DNA of 64,000 nucleotides. Source: NC2004 sp050874905. GTDB taxonomy: Bacteria > Bacillota > Clostridia > Lachnospirales > Lachnospiraceae. The stretch spans positions 1 through 64,000 of the forward strand of contig JBNMLP010000014.1 in assembly GCA_050874905.1 (NCBI GenBank), given 5' to 3'. The notes beneath the pieces were generated by a model that worked only from the letters and a program-made list of their open reading frames with translations, ran no database searches and was not told the origin of the DNA. Of the stretch, positions 53,310 through 62,878 are shown in pieces (the first letter of the stretch is position 1; the number at the start of each line of letters is the position of its first letter). The translations under genes were made by a program, and so were the position numbers.

Positions 53310-54476
53310 ATGGATTTCACTTTAAGTAAGAAACATGAAATGGCACAGACTCTTTTCAGAGAGTTCGCTGAGAACGAAGTTAAGCCACTTGCTCAGGAAA
53401 TCGATGAGGAGCATAGATTCCCAAGAGAGACTGTTGAGAAGATGGCAAAAGCTGGATTTATGGGTATTCCTGTACCAGAAGAGTTTGGTGGACAGGGCTG
53501 TGATCCTTTAACATACGCTATGTGTGTAGAGGAATTATCAAAGGTTTGCGGTACAACTGGTGTTATTGTATCTGCACATACTTCTCTTTGTATCGATCCA
53601 ATCCAGACATTTGGTACCAAGGAGCAGAAAGAGAAATATTTACCAGATTTAGCTTCTGGTAAGAAGTTAGGTGCATTTGGTCTGACTGAGCCGGGTGCTG
53701 GTACTGACGCACAGGGACAGCAGACAAAAGCTGTTTTAGATGGCGACGAGTGGGTACTGAACGGATCTAAGTGCTTTATCACCAATGGTAAAGAAGCAGA
53801 TGTTTATATCGTAATCGCTGTAACCGGTAAGATTGAAAAACGTGGACGTATGCAGAAAGAGATCTCTGCATTCATCGTAGAGAAAGATACTCCGGGCTTC
53901 ACATTCGGAACCAAGGAGAACAAGATGGGTATCTGTGGTTCTTCTACTTATGAGCTGATCTTTACTGACTGCCGTATTCCTAAGGAAAACTTATTAGGAC
54001 AGAAGGGTAAAGGATTTGGTATCGCTATGCACACACTGGATGGTGGTCGTATCGGTATCGCTGCTCAGGCTCTTGGTATCGCTGAGGGTGCATTAGAGAC
54101 AACAGTAAACTATGTAAAAGAGCGTAAGCAGTTTGGTCGTTCTATTGCACAGTTCCAGAATACACAGTTTGTTTTAGCTGATTTAGCAACTAAGATCGAA
54201 GCTGCTAAGATGTTAGTATACAAAGCTGCATGTAAGAAGGGTGAGTACCAGAATGGTGCTAAGGTTTCTTACTCTGTAGAAGCTGCTATGGCAAAACTTT
54301 GCGCAGCAGAGGTTGCTATGGAAGTTACAACGAAGTGTGTACAGTTACACGGTGGTTACGGATACATCAAAGAGTATGATGTTGAGCGTATGATGCGTGA
54401 TGCTAAGATTACTGAGATCTACGAAGGAACTTCAGAAGTTCAGCGTATGGTAATTTCAGCAAACATTTTAAAATAA
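53310..54476 (+). CDS. bcd: Butyryl-CoA dehydrogenase
   Basis: FAD enzyme reducing crotonyl-CoA to butyryl-CoA, 388 residues. In clostridia it forms a complex with EtfAB that bifurcates electrons from NADH to crotonyl-CoA and ferredoxin. Acyl-CoA dehydrogenase motifs are clear: GAFGLTEPGAGTDA, FITNG, and the catalytic glutamate in IYEGTSEVQRM near the C terminus. A TAGGAGG site precedes the ATG. Immediately followed by etfB and etfA. Confidence 0.97.
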   Translation: MDFTLSKKHEMAQTLFREFAENEVKPLAQEIDEEHRFPRETVEKMAKAGFMGIPVPEEFGGQGCDPLTYAMCVEELSKVCGTTGVIVSAHTSLCIDPIQTFGTKEQKEKYLPDLASGKKLGAFGLTEPGAGTDAQGQQTKAVLDGDEWVLNGSKCFITNGKEADVYIVIAVTGKIEKRGRMQKEISAFIVEKDTPGFTFGTKENKMGICGSSTYELIFTDCRIPKENLLGQKGKGFGIAMHTLDGGRIGIAAQALGIAEGALETTVNYVKERKQFGRSIAQFQNTQFVLADLATKIEAAKMLVYKAACKKGEYQNGAKVSYSVEAAMAKLCAAEVAMEVTTKCVQLHGGYGYIKEYDVERMMRDAKITEIYEGTSEVQRMVISANILK

Positions 54477-54493
54477 TTTAGGAGGTACGTATC

Positions 54494-55279
54494 GTGAAAG
54501 TCGTTGTTTGTGTAAAACAGGTGCCAGATACAAAGGGTGGCGTACAGTTTAACCCAGATGGTACATTAAATAGAGCTGCTATGCTTACAATTATGAACCC
54601 GGATGACAAAGCTGGTTTAGAGGCAGCATTAAGATTAAAAGATGAGTTCGGTGCAGAAGTTACCGTATTGACCATGGGTCTTCCAAAGGCTGCAGATGTT
54701 CTGCGTGAGGCTATGGCTATGGGTGCTGATAATGGTATCCTTGTAACAGACCGTGTATTAGGTGGTGCAGATACTTGGGCTACTTCTACTACAATTGCAG
54801 GTGCATTAAGAAATATTGATTATGATATTATCATCACAGGTCGTCAGGCTATCGATGGTGATACCGCACAGGTTGGTCCTCAGATCGCTGAGCATTTAGG
54901 ACTTCCTGTAATCTCTTATGCACAGGAGATCAAGGTAGATGGTGACAGCGTTGTTGTAAAACGTCAGTATGATGATGGATATCATATGTTAAAGGTTAAG
55001 ACACCTTGCCTGATCACTGCATTAGCAGAGTTAAATGAGCCTCGTTACATGACTCCAGGTGGAATCTTTGATGCATGTGATGCAGAGATCACTACATGGG
55101 GCAGAGCTGATCTGAAAGATGTAGATGACAGCAACTTAGGTTTGAATGGTTCTCCTACAAAGATCGCTAAGGCTTCTGATAAAGTTCGTAAGGGTGCTGG
55201 CGAGAAATTCGTTCCAGATTCTCCAGACGAGGCTGCTAAGATTATCGTAGATGCATTAACAAGTAAGCACATTATCTAA
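54494..55279 (+). CDS. etfB: Electron transfer flavoprotein beta subunit
   Basis: The 261-residue EtfB binds FAD/AMP at the EtfAB interface and passes electrons to Bcd. Motifs: VVCVKQVPDTKGGV at the start, GADNGILVTD, and IITGRQAIDGDTAQVGPQIAEHLGLP, where bifurcating EtfB bind FAD rather than AMP. The GTG/ATG context and TTAGGAGG site support GTG 54494 as start. The order bcd-etfB-etfA is standard. Confidence 0.96.
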   Translation: MKVVVCVKQVPDTKGGVQFNPDGTLNRAAMLTIMNPDDKAGLEAALRLKDEFGAEVTVLTMGLPKAADVLREAMAMGADNGILVTDRVLGGADTWATSTTIAGALRNIDYDIIITGRQAIDGDTAQVGPQIAEHLGLPVISYAQEIKVDGDSVVVKRQYDDGYHMLKVKTPCLITALAELNEPRYMTPGGIFDACDAEITTWGRADLKDVDDSNLGLNGSPTKIAKASDKVRKGAGEKFVPDSPDEAAKIIVDALTSKHII

Positions 55280-55296
55280 TTAAAGAGGTGAATAAA

Positions 55297-56358
55297 ATGG
55301 GCGCAATGAACGCAGAAGAAATTGCACAGTACAAAGGCGTATATGTCTTTGCACAGCAGGTAGACAATGAGTTAAGCAATATCTCTTTCGAACTGATCGG
55401 TGAAGGTAAGAGACTTGCTGAGAAGTTAGGCACAGACGTAACTGCTGTATTGATCGGATCTGAAGTAAAAGGTCTTGTAGATGAGTTAGCAGCTTATGGT
55501 GCTGATAAAGTAATTGTTGTAGACGATCCTGAATTAAAGAACTACAGAACAGAGCCATATGCACATGCATTAGCATCTGTAATCAATGAGTACAAGCCAG
55601 AGATCATGTTAGTTGGTGCTACCGCAATCGGTCGTGACTTAGGTCCTACAGTTTCCGCTCGTGTAGCAACTGGTTTAACTGCTGACTGTACATTATTAGA
55701 GATTGGTGATTTCCCAATCAATCCAATTCCTGGAAAAGAGCAGAAGCACAATCAGTTATTGATGACACGTCCTGCTTTCGGTGGAAATACAATCGCTACG
55801 ATCGCTTGTCCGGATAACCGTCCTCAGATGGCTACAGTACGTCCTGGTGTTATGCAGAAATTAGAGAAGAATCCTAACGCTAAGGCAGAAGTGATCGAGT
55901 ACAATCCTGGATTTACTCCAAATAACAAATATGTTGAGATCCTTGAGATCTCCAAGGCTGTATCAAACATCAAAGACATTATGGATGCTAAGATCTTAGT
56001 TTCCGGTGGTCGTGGTGTTGGATCTGCTGAGAACTTCAAGCTTTTAGACGATCTTGCAGAGGCAATTGGTGGACAGGTTTCATGTTCTCGTGCTGTTGTA
56101 GATTCCGGCTGGAAGCCAAAAGAGCTTCAGGTAGGTCAGACAGGTAAGACTGTACGTCCTAACGTATATTTTGCAATCGGTATTTCTGGAGCAATCCAGC
56201 ACGTTGCAGGTATGGAAGAGTCTGATCTGATCATCGCAATCAACAAAGACGAAGATGCTCCAATCTTTGACGTAGCTGATTACGGTATCGTTGGTGATCT
56301 GAATAAGATCGTTCCATTGTTAACACAGGGCATCAAAGATGCAATTGCTAACAAATAA
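55297..56358 (+). CDS. etfA: Electron transfer flavoprotein alpha subunit
   Basis: The 353-residue EtfA carries the second FAD, with the C-terminal signature GQTGKTVRPNVYFAIGISGAIQHVAGM. It has no N-terminal ferredoxin-like [4Fe-4S] domain, unlike some clostridial homologues. ATG 55297 after AAAGAGGTG is preferred over GTG 55288, which overlaps the ribosome site. Last gene of the operon; a terminator follows. Confidence 0.96.
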   Translation: MGAMNAEEIAQYKGVYVFAQQVDNELSNISFELIGEGKRLAEKLGTDVTAVLIGSEVKGLVDELAAYGADKVIVVDDPELKNYRTEPYAHALASVINEYKPEIMLVGATAIGRDLGPTVSARVATGLTADCTLLEIGDFPINPIPGKEQKHNQLLMTRPAFGGNTIATIACPDNRPQMATVRPGVMQKLEKNPNAKAEVIEYNPGFTPNNKYVEILEISKAVSNIKDIMDAKILVSGGRGVGSAENFKLLDDLAEAIGGQVSCSRAVVDSGWKPKELQVGQTGKTVRPNVYFAIGISGAIQHVAGMEESDLIIAINKDEDAPIFDVADYGIVGDLNKIVPLLTQGIKDAIANK

Positions 56359-56397
56359 TTGACCCACATAAAGAGGCAGAACAACTTTAGACATAAT

Positions 56398-56437
56398 AAT
56401 AAAAGGAGTTGGTGCATGACACCAGCTCCTTTTTATA
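56398..56437 (+). terminator. Butyrate operon terminator
   Basis: AAAAGGAGTTGGTG pairs with CACCAGCTCCTTTT with one G-U, followed by TTTTAT. Confidence 0.9.
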
Positions 56438-56471
56438 TTGTTATTATGGATCATGAAAAGATAGGACAAAA

Positions 56472-56496
56472 GAAAAACGGCATCACTGCCGTTTCT
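56472..56496 (-). terminator. buk terminator
   Basis: On the minus strand AAACGGCAGTGATGCCGTTTTTC: stem ACGGCA/TGCCGT and T run, just after the buk stop. Confidence 0.8.
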
Positions 56497-56518
56497 CTAA
56501 AATAGAATAAAGTTAGAA

Positions 56519-57586
56519 TTAGTATTCCATTGCTTTTTCTTCGCCGTTCATAACACGAAGTGCACCCTGTGCTAATGCTAAAAGCTCGTCCTCACCAGGA
56601 TAAAGAGTAACAGGAGCGATCCACTCTACTGCCTTTGTCATTTCCTCCTGTGTGAACTGGTTGTAAGCGATACCGCCGGTTAAGATGATCTGATCTACCT
56701 TGCCGCCCAATACAACAGCCATAGCGCCAATCTCTTTCTCCAATTGATAATGGAATGCATCAATTACTGCAGCAGCAGTCTGATTGCCTTCCTGTTTCAT
56801 TTTCATAACATCACGCATATCGTTGCTTCCAACATAAGCATTGAAACCACCGTTTCCGTTGATCATCTTGCCAACTTCTGCCTGTGTGTATTCTCCGCTG
56901 AAGCAGAGTTTCATTAAGGCACCAGATGGAAGACCACCGGAACGCTCTGGAGAGAACGGACCATCACCATCTAAGGCATTGGCAACATCTACTACTTTAC
57001 CGTGGTTATGTGCACCGACTGATACACCGCCGCCCATATGTACAACAATCAGATTCAGATCCTCATAAGCCTTGCCAACTTCCTTTGCATAACGTTTGGC
57101 AACAGCCTTCTGGTTTAATGCATGGAAGATGGAGATACGAGGCATTTTAGGATGACCGGAAAGACGTGCAACGTCAGATAATTCATCCACAACAACAGGA
57201 TCTACAATGTAGGAAGGAACGTTGATCTCTGCTGCAATCTCAGATGCTAAAATACCACCTAAGTTAGAAGCATGCTGTCCCTGCTTTCCAATCTTTAAGT
57301 CTTCTAATAATGCTAGAGTAGTAGCATATGTACCGCCTGGAATTGGTTTTAATAAACCGCCGCGTCCAACAACAACGTCAATGCTGTTTAAGTCTACATT
57401 TTTCTCTTTTAAAACAGAAAGGATCACTTCTTTACGGAAATCTTTCTGGTCGTAGATAGTTGCATACTGTGCAATCTCTTCTGTAGAGTGACGTAAGGTT
57501 TCCTCCATTACCTGTGTTTCATCTTCGTAAACACCGATCTTTGTAGAGGTAGAACCCGGATTGATAATTAAAATTTTGTATGACAT
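56519..57586 (-). CDS. buk: Butyrate kinase
   Basis: Converts butyryl phosphate and ADP to butyrate and ATP. The 355-residue protein belongs to the ASKHA acetate/butyrate kinase family, with phosphate loop ILIINPGSTSTKIGVYED at the start, VVGRGGLLKPIPGGTY near 85, HMGGGVSVGAH near 192 and LGGKVDQIILTGG near 300. The start MSYKIL (57586) follows AAGGAGG; a longer frame start at 57616 lacks a site. It is convergent with the butyrate operon, and the phosphotransbutyrylase gene ptb is not adjacent. Confidence 0.96.
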   Translation of the reverse strand: MSYKILIINPGSTSTKIGVYEDETQVMEETLRHSTEEIAQYATIYDQKDFRKEVILSVLKEKNVDLNSIDVVVGRGGLLKPIPGGTYATTLALLEDLKIGKQGQHASNLGGILASEIAAEINVPSYIVDPVVVDELSDVARLSGHPKMPRISIFHALNQKAVAKRYAKEVGKAYEDLNLIVVHMGGGVSVGAHNHGKVVDVANALDGDGPFSPERSGGLPSGALMKLCFSGEYTQAEVGKMINGNGGFNAYVGSNDMRDVMKMKQEGNQTAAAVIDAFHYQLEKEIGAMAVVLGGKVDQIILTGGIAYNQFTQEEMTKAVEWIAPVTLYPGEDELLALAQGALRVMNGEEKAMEY

Positions 57587-57629
57587 GATGGTCCTCCTTT
57601 TTTTGTGCCTATGCACATAATTACTATAT

Positions 57630-57658
57630 ATTTTATACCTAAACCCCTTTTAAATCAA
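57630..57658 (-). promoter_or_regulatory. buk promoter
   Basis: On the minus strand: TTGATT (57658-57653), 17 bases, TAAAAT (57635-57630). Confidence 0.6.
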
Positions 57659-57670
57659 GTATGTAACATA

Positions 57671-57698
57671 GAAAAAGGACAGGCACATGCCTGTCCTA
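57671..57698 (-). terminator. murT-gatD operon terminator
   Basis: AGGACAGGCA (57676-57685) and TGCCTGTCCT (57688-57697) form a perfect hairpin. On the minus strand a TTTTTC tract follows, placing it downstream of gatD. Confidence 0.8.
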
Positions 57699-57825
57699 CA
57701 TTGAGGGGGGAGAGGATTCAAATATATGAAAAACTCTACGATTATTATCATAAAGGCTTGTTGTGAAAGAAATGTGAACGATTGCAAAAAAAGATAAAAA
57801 ACACACATTTTTCACAATTCATAAA

Positions 57826-58542
57826 TTAGTAGGTACGTCCCTGTGCGTAACGATTGGCTCGTATTTCTTCGGTATTATCAAGAGGAGCGAGGGTAATTGT
57901 TTTTTTGTATTTGCGTTCTAAGGCTTTTTGCAAGACATAATCGCAGAGCATAGGGTTTTTGGGAAGAAGCGGACCGTGCAGGTAAGTGCCAATGACATTT
58001 TTGTAGCGGACACCTTCATACCCCTGTTCCTCGGTGTTGCCATAACCATGAACCACTTTGCCAAGTGGTGTATTCTGGTTGATGTAGGTGCGTCCACCGT
58101 GATTTTCAAATCCGGTGATCGGCATAGGAAAGAGATCACTTTCAATCGTAATATTTCCGATCAGCCGTCCCTCTTTCTGGATCGTATAAAGATCAACGAG
58201 AGATAAACCTGGAATTTTTTCTTCTCCCATCTGGTAATAGGAGCCGAGTAACTGATAGCCGCCACAGATGGCAAGTACCACGCCATCATCCTCTACGTAA
58301 TGTGAAAAGTCATCCCGGATCAAAGAAAGCTCCTCACAGACCAGCTTTTGCTCGCGGTCAGAGCCACCACCTAACAATACGATGTCCAGCGTATTAAAAT
58401 CAATTGGATCGTGAAGCTGAAATTCTTTCACATGAGCATCAATGCCACGCCAATTCAGACGCTTTACCATGCAGCGGATATTGCCACGATCTCCATAAAG
58501 GTTTAACAGATCGGGATATAAATGTCCAATTGTAAGTTCCAT
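57826..58542 (-). CDS. gatD: Lipid II isoglutaminyl synthase, glutaminase subunit GatD
   Basis: Class I (Triad) glutamine amidotransferase of the CobB/CobQ-like group, 238 residues. It frees ammonia from glutamine for MurT, which amidates D-Glu of lipid II in peptidoglycan. The nucleophile is Cys93 in VLAICGGYQLLG; the histidine is in GTYLHGPLLPKN near 188. LLGGGSDREQ near 57 is typical. It starts in a TAATG overlap with murT, the standard pair in Gram-positives. Confidence 0.95.
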   Translation of the reverse strand: MELTIGHLYPDLLNLYGDRGNIRCMVKRLNWRGIDAHVKEFQLHDPIDFNTLDIVLLGGGSDREQKLVCEELSLIRDDFSHYVEDDGVVLAICGGYQLLGSYYQMGEEKIPGLSLVDLYTIQKEGRLIGNITIESDLFPMPITGFENHGGRTYINQNTPLGKVVHGYGNTEEQGYEGVRYKNVIGTYLHGPLLPKNPMLCDYVLQKALERKYKKTITLAPLDNTEEIRANRYAQGRTY

Positions 58543-59897
58543 TAGTGCATCTCCTCCTCTAACTGTTTCAGGCGTTTTCTTGTGCCGAAAAGAGCCGTGT
58601 AATTGACCAGGATATAAAGATTGGATACCTCATCCTTTAACATTGTCTGGATCGCTTCCTCAATGCTTAACATCGCTTCACAGTCAATGTCGCTGTATTT
58701 GAAACGAAGCTGCATGTCGTAGGCACGCAGACCGCTCACGATGATGCGCTTGATATTCGCATTGGCAAAGCGTTCAAAATCAACATCCCAGAGCCATGAA
58801 ATATCATGTCCATCCTGTGCATTGTCATTGATCACAACGATCAGATTCTTTTCAGAGGAATCCTCCATAACTGCGGAAATATTCTGGTTAAATCCTGCCG
58901 GATTTTTGGCAAGGTTTAATAATACCGATTTTCCTGCGATAGTGAATTGTTCCATACGTCCGTTTTCCGGTTTGAAATTCTTTAATACCGGTGCGATATT
59001 CGTAAGAGAAAATCCGGCAGTGCGTGCGGCTGCATAGGCTGCTAAGATGTTATAGATATTATAAAATCCGCGGTAGTTTGCATCGATCGGTGTAAGCGTT
59101 CCTGCTTCTTCAATAGAAAAGGATAATCCATTTTCCAAAGAAATATCTTTTGCATTGAATCTGATCTTAGGACGGGAGAAGCCGCAGCCCGGACAGGAAT
59201 AATCCCCCAACTGGCTGAAATGGTAAAAACGGTATGTGAGTTTTTCTCCGCACATCTGACAGAAGCGGCCTTCGCGGATTTCAGTTTTGGAGGCTTCGTT
59301 TTCTTCGCACGGTTCCTTGATGCCATAGGTGATCATCGGATGTCCGCAGGATTTTGCCAGACTGGTGCTCAACACATCATCAGCATTGACGATGATCTTG
59401 CAGTCCGGAGCCATTGCCAGCGCCTTTTTCAACAGATTGATCGTAATATCGATCTCTCCATAGCGGTCAAGCTGGTCGCGGAACAGATTGGTAAGTACCA
59501 TATAATCCGGTTTAAAATAAGGAAAAACACGAAGGGTAGAAGCTTCGTCTACCTCAATACAGGCATAATCAGCATCGATGTGTCCACTCTTATTTGTTGC
59601 CAGAACAAAGGCAGAGATGACGCCGTTTAACATATTCGATCCGGTGCTGTTACAGATCACCTTCTGGCCTTCACTCTTTAAAAAGGCACTCAACATATTG
59701 TTGGTCGTGGTTTTTCCGTTGGTTCCACAGGTTACAAAAATTCCTTTTTTTACTTCCTGTGCGAGATCAGACAGGATGGGAGGGTAAATGGTGGCAGCAA
59801 TCTTGCCCGCCCAGGTTACGCCCTGACGCCCCAGTCTGATACAGATATGATTTGCCATTTTGGAAAGAAAAATGGCACAATTCTTTCTTAGGTTCAT
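58542..59897 (-). CDS. murT: Lipid II isoglutaminyl synthase, Mur ligase subunit MurT
   Basis: ATP-dependent Mur-ligase-like enzyme, 451 residues, that amidates the alpha-carboxylate of D-Glu in lipid II with ammonia from GatD. The P-loop is in VTCGTNGKTTTNN near 57-68. A four-cysteine zinc ribbon lies near 211-237 (FCQMCGEKL ... YSCPGCGF), characteristic of MurT. NPAGFNQ and the C-terminal DUF1727 region follow. The start follows a weak GGGGAT site. Confidence 0.95.
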   Translation of the reverse strand: MNLRKNCAIFLSKMANHICIRLGRQGVTWAGKIAATIYPPILSDLAQEVKKGIFVTCGTNGKTTTNNMLSAFLKSEGQKVICNSTGSNMLNGVISAFVLATNKSGHIDADYACIEVDEASTLRVFPYFKPDYMVLTNLFRDQLDRYGEIDITINLLKKALAMAPDCKIIVNADDVLSTSLAKSCGHPMITYGIKEPCEENEASKTEIREGRFCQMCGEKLTYRFYHFSQLGDYSCPGCGFSRPKIRFNAKDISLENGLSFSIEEAGTLTPIDANYRGFYNIYNILAAYAAARTAGFSLTNIAPVLKNFKPENGRMEQFTIAGKSVLLNLAKNPAGFNQNISAVMEDSSEKNLIVVINDNAQDGHDISWLWDVDFERFANANIKRIIVSGLRAYDMQLRFKYSDIDCEAMLSIEEAIQTMLKDEVSNLYILVNYTALFGTRKRLKQLEEEMH

Positions 59898-60017
59898 ATT
59901 CGATCCCCGCTTCCTTCTATCGGTTAAATTTACACAATATTATGTTTAGTTTACACTACTTGGCTTCGTTAGTAAAGGCGTAACCCTACGCTTTTTTACA
60001 AGATCTATGGCGTAACA

Positions 60018-60046
60018 TTGACAGTAAATGGGGACTTTTGTAGAAT
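60018..60046 (+). promoter_or_regulatory. Promoter for ABC-F gene
   Basis: TTGACA (60018-60023), 17 bases, TAGAAT (60041-60046). A short GCGTA/TACGC hairpin with T run lies just upstream (59977-59997). Confidence 0.75.
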
Positions 60047-60075
60047 AGATAGAGCAGAAGAATGGAGGAGATCAG

Positions 60076-61917
60076 TTGAACATTTTAAATATACAAAATA
60101 TCAGCATGGATCTGGGGGACCGCATGCTGTTTGAAGATATTTCACTGGGCGTACAGGATCAGGATAAGATCGGGATCATTGGACGCAATGGATGCGGAAA
60201 AAGTACGATGTTGAAAATGATCGAGGGGCTGGTTCCGGTGGAAAAAGGAGAGATCATTAAGGCGAATCATATCAAGGTCGCTTATCTGCCGCAGACACCG
60301 GAATTTACAAAGGAAGATACGGTGCTTCACTATGTTATGGAAGAAGAAAAGGCAGGAGAGCTGTGGGTGAATGAAAGTGATGCGAAGAAAATGCTACTGG
60401 AACTTCAGATTTCAGATTTTACGGCACCACTGTCCACGTTATCCGGTGGTCAGAGGAAACGGGTATCACTGGTAAAAACGTTGCTTCATAAAAGTGATCT
60501 GCTGCTGTTAGATGAGCCGACAAACCATTTGGACAGTACGATGATCGAGTGGCTGCAGCAGTATTTGAAAAATTACAAGGGTGCGTTTCTGATGGTAACG
60601 CATGACCGTTATTTTCTGGACAACGTGACGACGAAGATCGTGGAGATCAGCAAGAAAAAGCTGTATGAATACGATACGAACTATTCTGGTTTTCTGGTTA
60701 AGAAAGCAGAGCGGGAAGAAAGCGAGCAGGCGACCTATGATAAGAGCAGAAACCTTTACCGCAATGAGTTAAAATGGGTGCGCCGCGGAGCAAAGGCACG
60801 TTCGACAAAGCAAAAGGCACGTTTGAGCAGGTTTGAGGAGCTTTCTAATATGCGGGCACCGGAAAAGATTGGCAGTGTGCAGTTGGAATCCATCGTCAGC
60901 CGGATGGGAAAGAAAACGATCGAATGCAGTCATGTAAGCAAAGCATATGGAGAGAAGGTGCTGCTTTCCGATTTTAATTATGCCTTTTTAAAAGAGCAGA
61001 ATGTGGGATTTGTTGGACCAAATGGCTGTGGAAAATCTACACTGTTAAATATCATTACGGGAAAACTTGCTCCGGATGAGGGCGAGGTCACCATTGGGGA
61101 AACGATCAAGATCGGTTATTTTGCACAGCATTTTCCTGAGATGGATGGTTCCCTGCGTGTGATCGATTATGTGAAGGAGATTGCGGAATACCTTGTTACA
61201 CCGAGTGGAACGATCAGTGCCAGTGCGATGTGTGAGCGTTTTTTATTTGATCCCGTGATGCAGTATATTCCGATTGAAAAGCTGAGTGGTGGAGAAAAAC
61301 GAAGACTTTACCTGTTGTCTGTTTTGATGGGAGCACCGAATGTGCTGGTGCTTGACGAGCCGACCAACGATCTGGATATTGCGACACTTACTGTTCTGGA
61401 GTCATATCTGGATCATTTTAACGGGATTCTGATCGTGGTATCACATGACCGTTATTTTCTTGATCGTACGGTGGATCGCATTTTTGCATTTGAGGGAAAT
61501 GGGACTTTTGTGCAGTATGAGGGTGGTTATACCGATTATTATTTGAAGAAAAGTGGCACTTTAAAAGAAGGATTTTATGACGAAGCAGAGCCACGAAAAG
61601 GAAAGGGCAGTTCTTCTGGGGAAGTATCAGAAGCGAAGCAGGCTTACCGCAAGGAGAAAAGCAGTACACGGGCACGGCGTTTTTCCTATAAGGAACAGCA
61701 GGAATATCAGACGATCGAGGAAGATATTATGAAGCTGGAGGATCGTCTTGCGGAAATTGACGAGGAGATGGCAGCACAGGCAACCTCTTATACGGCATTG
61801 TCGGAGCTTACTAAGGAGCGGGAAGAACTGAGCCGGCAGCGTGAGGAGAAATATGAGCGATGGGAATATTTGTCTCGGTTAGAAGCTGAAATTGCGGCAC
61901 AAAAGGATCAGGTATGA
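60076..61917 (+). CDS. ABC-F type ribosome-associated ATPase
   Basis: Cytoplasmic, soluble ABC protein with two ATPase domains in one chain and no membrane part; 613 residues. First Walker A GIIGRNGCGKST near 35 and signature LSGGQRKRVSL; second Walker A GFVGPNGCGKST near 318 and signature LSGGEKRRLYL. DEPTNHLD and DEPTNDLD are the Walker B pair. A linker rich in Arg/Lys between the domains (KWVRRGAKARSTKQKAR) and a C-terminal coiled coil match the Uup/YdiF-type group. Members act on ribosomes; resistance function cannot be assumed. The start is TTG 60076 with TGGAGGAG ahead. Confidence 0.93.
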   Translation: MNILNIQNISMDLGDRMLFEDISLGVQDQDKIGIIGRNGCGKSTMLKMIEGLVPVEKGEIIKANHIKVAYLPQTPEFTKEDTVLHYVMEEEKAGELWVNESDAKKMLLELQISDFTAPLSTLSGGQRKRVSLVKTLLHKSDLLLLDEPTNHLDSTMIEWLQQYLKNYKGAFLMVTHDRYFLDNVTTKIVEISKKKLYEYDTNYSGFLVKKAEREESEQATYDKSRNLYRNELKWVRRGAKARSTKQKARLSRFEELSNMRAPEKIGSVQLESIVSRMGKKTIECSHVSKAYGEKVLLSDFNYAFLKEQNVGFVGPNGCGKSTLLNIITGKLAPDEGEVTIGETIKIGYFAQHFPEMDGSLRVIDYVKEIAEYLVTPSGTISASAMCERFLFDPVMQYIPIEKLSGGEKRRLYLLSVLMGAPNVLVLDEPTNDLDIATLTVLESYLDHFNGILIVVSHDRYFLDRTVDRIFAFEGNGTFVQYEGGYTDYYLKKSGTLKEGFYDEAEPRKGKGSSSGEVSEAKQAYRKEKSSTRARRFSYKEQQEYQTIEEDIMKLEDRLAEIDEEMAAQATSYTALSELTKEREELSRQREEKYERWEYLSRLEAEIAAQKDQV

Positions 61918-62795
61918 GTACGATTTATGAACGATTAAGAGCATCAGAACGACTGCCGGGAGCGTATGAAGACTGGGGCACATACCGGGAAGCACTTACC
62001 GATTATCTGTGCCGGATCATTCCTTCGGGCAGTCACATTCTGATCTTAGGAGCAGGAGGATGCAATGATTTTGATCTAAACCGGCTGCTTAAGCAGGAAT
62101 ATGACATTACGCTGTTGGATCGGGACTGTTCTTTAATGGAAGAAGGACTTCGGCGGCAGAAGATCAAAGAGGGAAAGATCACTCTTTTAGAAAGAGATGT
62201 CTGGCCGATCAGAAAGGAACTTTGTGAAACACTTCTTTTAAAGATGCAGCAAAGAAGGAGTATAGAAAATCTTTGCGATACGATCAGACAAGGTACGAAA
62301 GTTTCGATGCAGCATACATTAGACGTTAAGACTGTTTATGATTATGTGATCGCAGTGGGCTTTCACAGCCAGATCAACAGCCTGTTTCCTGCTCTGTTTC
62401 ATGCCGCTGTGCAGGAAGACATTGCTACCTATTCCCTATCGGACAGACAGAAGCTGCACCGTTTTTTGGTGGAGGAAAATGACCGGATGGTTGACTGGCT
62501 GCAGCAGCAGATCTTTTCCATCGGACAGCATTTTGTGTTTGGGTTGGAGTATAGTGCATTTGCTAAAAACGATCCTCGTTGTGAGCAGTTGATCGCATTA
62601 TTTGAGCAGGGACGTGCCAAAGAAGCACTTTCCTATCCGGTGAGCCGGGTGGAGGGGGCGAAGCAACTGGAACAGTGGATCGGTACGGCCTACTATGAAA
62701 AGAAGATCACGATTGACAGTATTCGATATCTGATCTGGCCATTTCTCCCGGAAAAACAGTATCTGATGGTCATATATGAATGTGGAAAATGTTGA
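61914..62795 (+). CDS. Rossmann-fold, SAM methyltransferase-like protein
   Basis: The 293-residue soluble protein carries a nucleotide-binding start HILILGAGGCNDFDLNRLL near 40-58 and a following strand end DITLLDRDCS, where the acidic residue would bind ribose of SAM. After residue ~90 similarity to standard methyltransferases fades, so activity is not assured. It begins in an ATGA overlap with the ABC-F gene, which implies coupled expression and maybe a linked role at the ribosome. I do not recognise a named family. Confidence 0.7.
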   Translation: MSTIYERLRASERLPGAYEDWGTYREALTDYLCRIIPSGSHILILGAGGCNDFDLNRLLKQEYDITLLDRDCSLMEEGLRRQKIKEGKITLLERDVWPIRKELCETLLLKMQQRRSIENLCDTIRQGTKVSMQHTLDVKTVYDYVIAVGFHSQINSLFPALFHAAVQEDIATYSLSDRQKLHRFLVEENDRMVDWLQQQIFSIGQHFVFGLEYSAFAKNDPRCEQLIALFEQGRAKEALSYPVSRVEGAKQLEQWIGTAYYEKKITIDSIRYLIWPFLPEKQYLMVIYECGKC

Positions 62796-62878
62796 CGAAA
62801 CAGGTAGAAAAAAAGCGGTTGGTATGATACACTAAACGTAGTTTAATATTTGGCGGGGACGCGCAAGGCGGGATGTTT

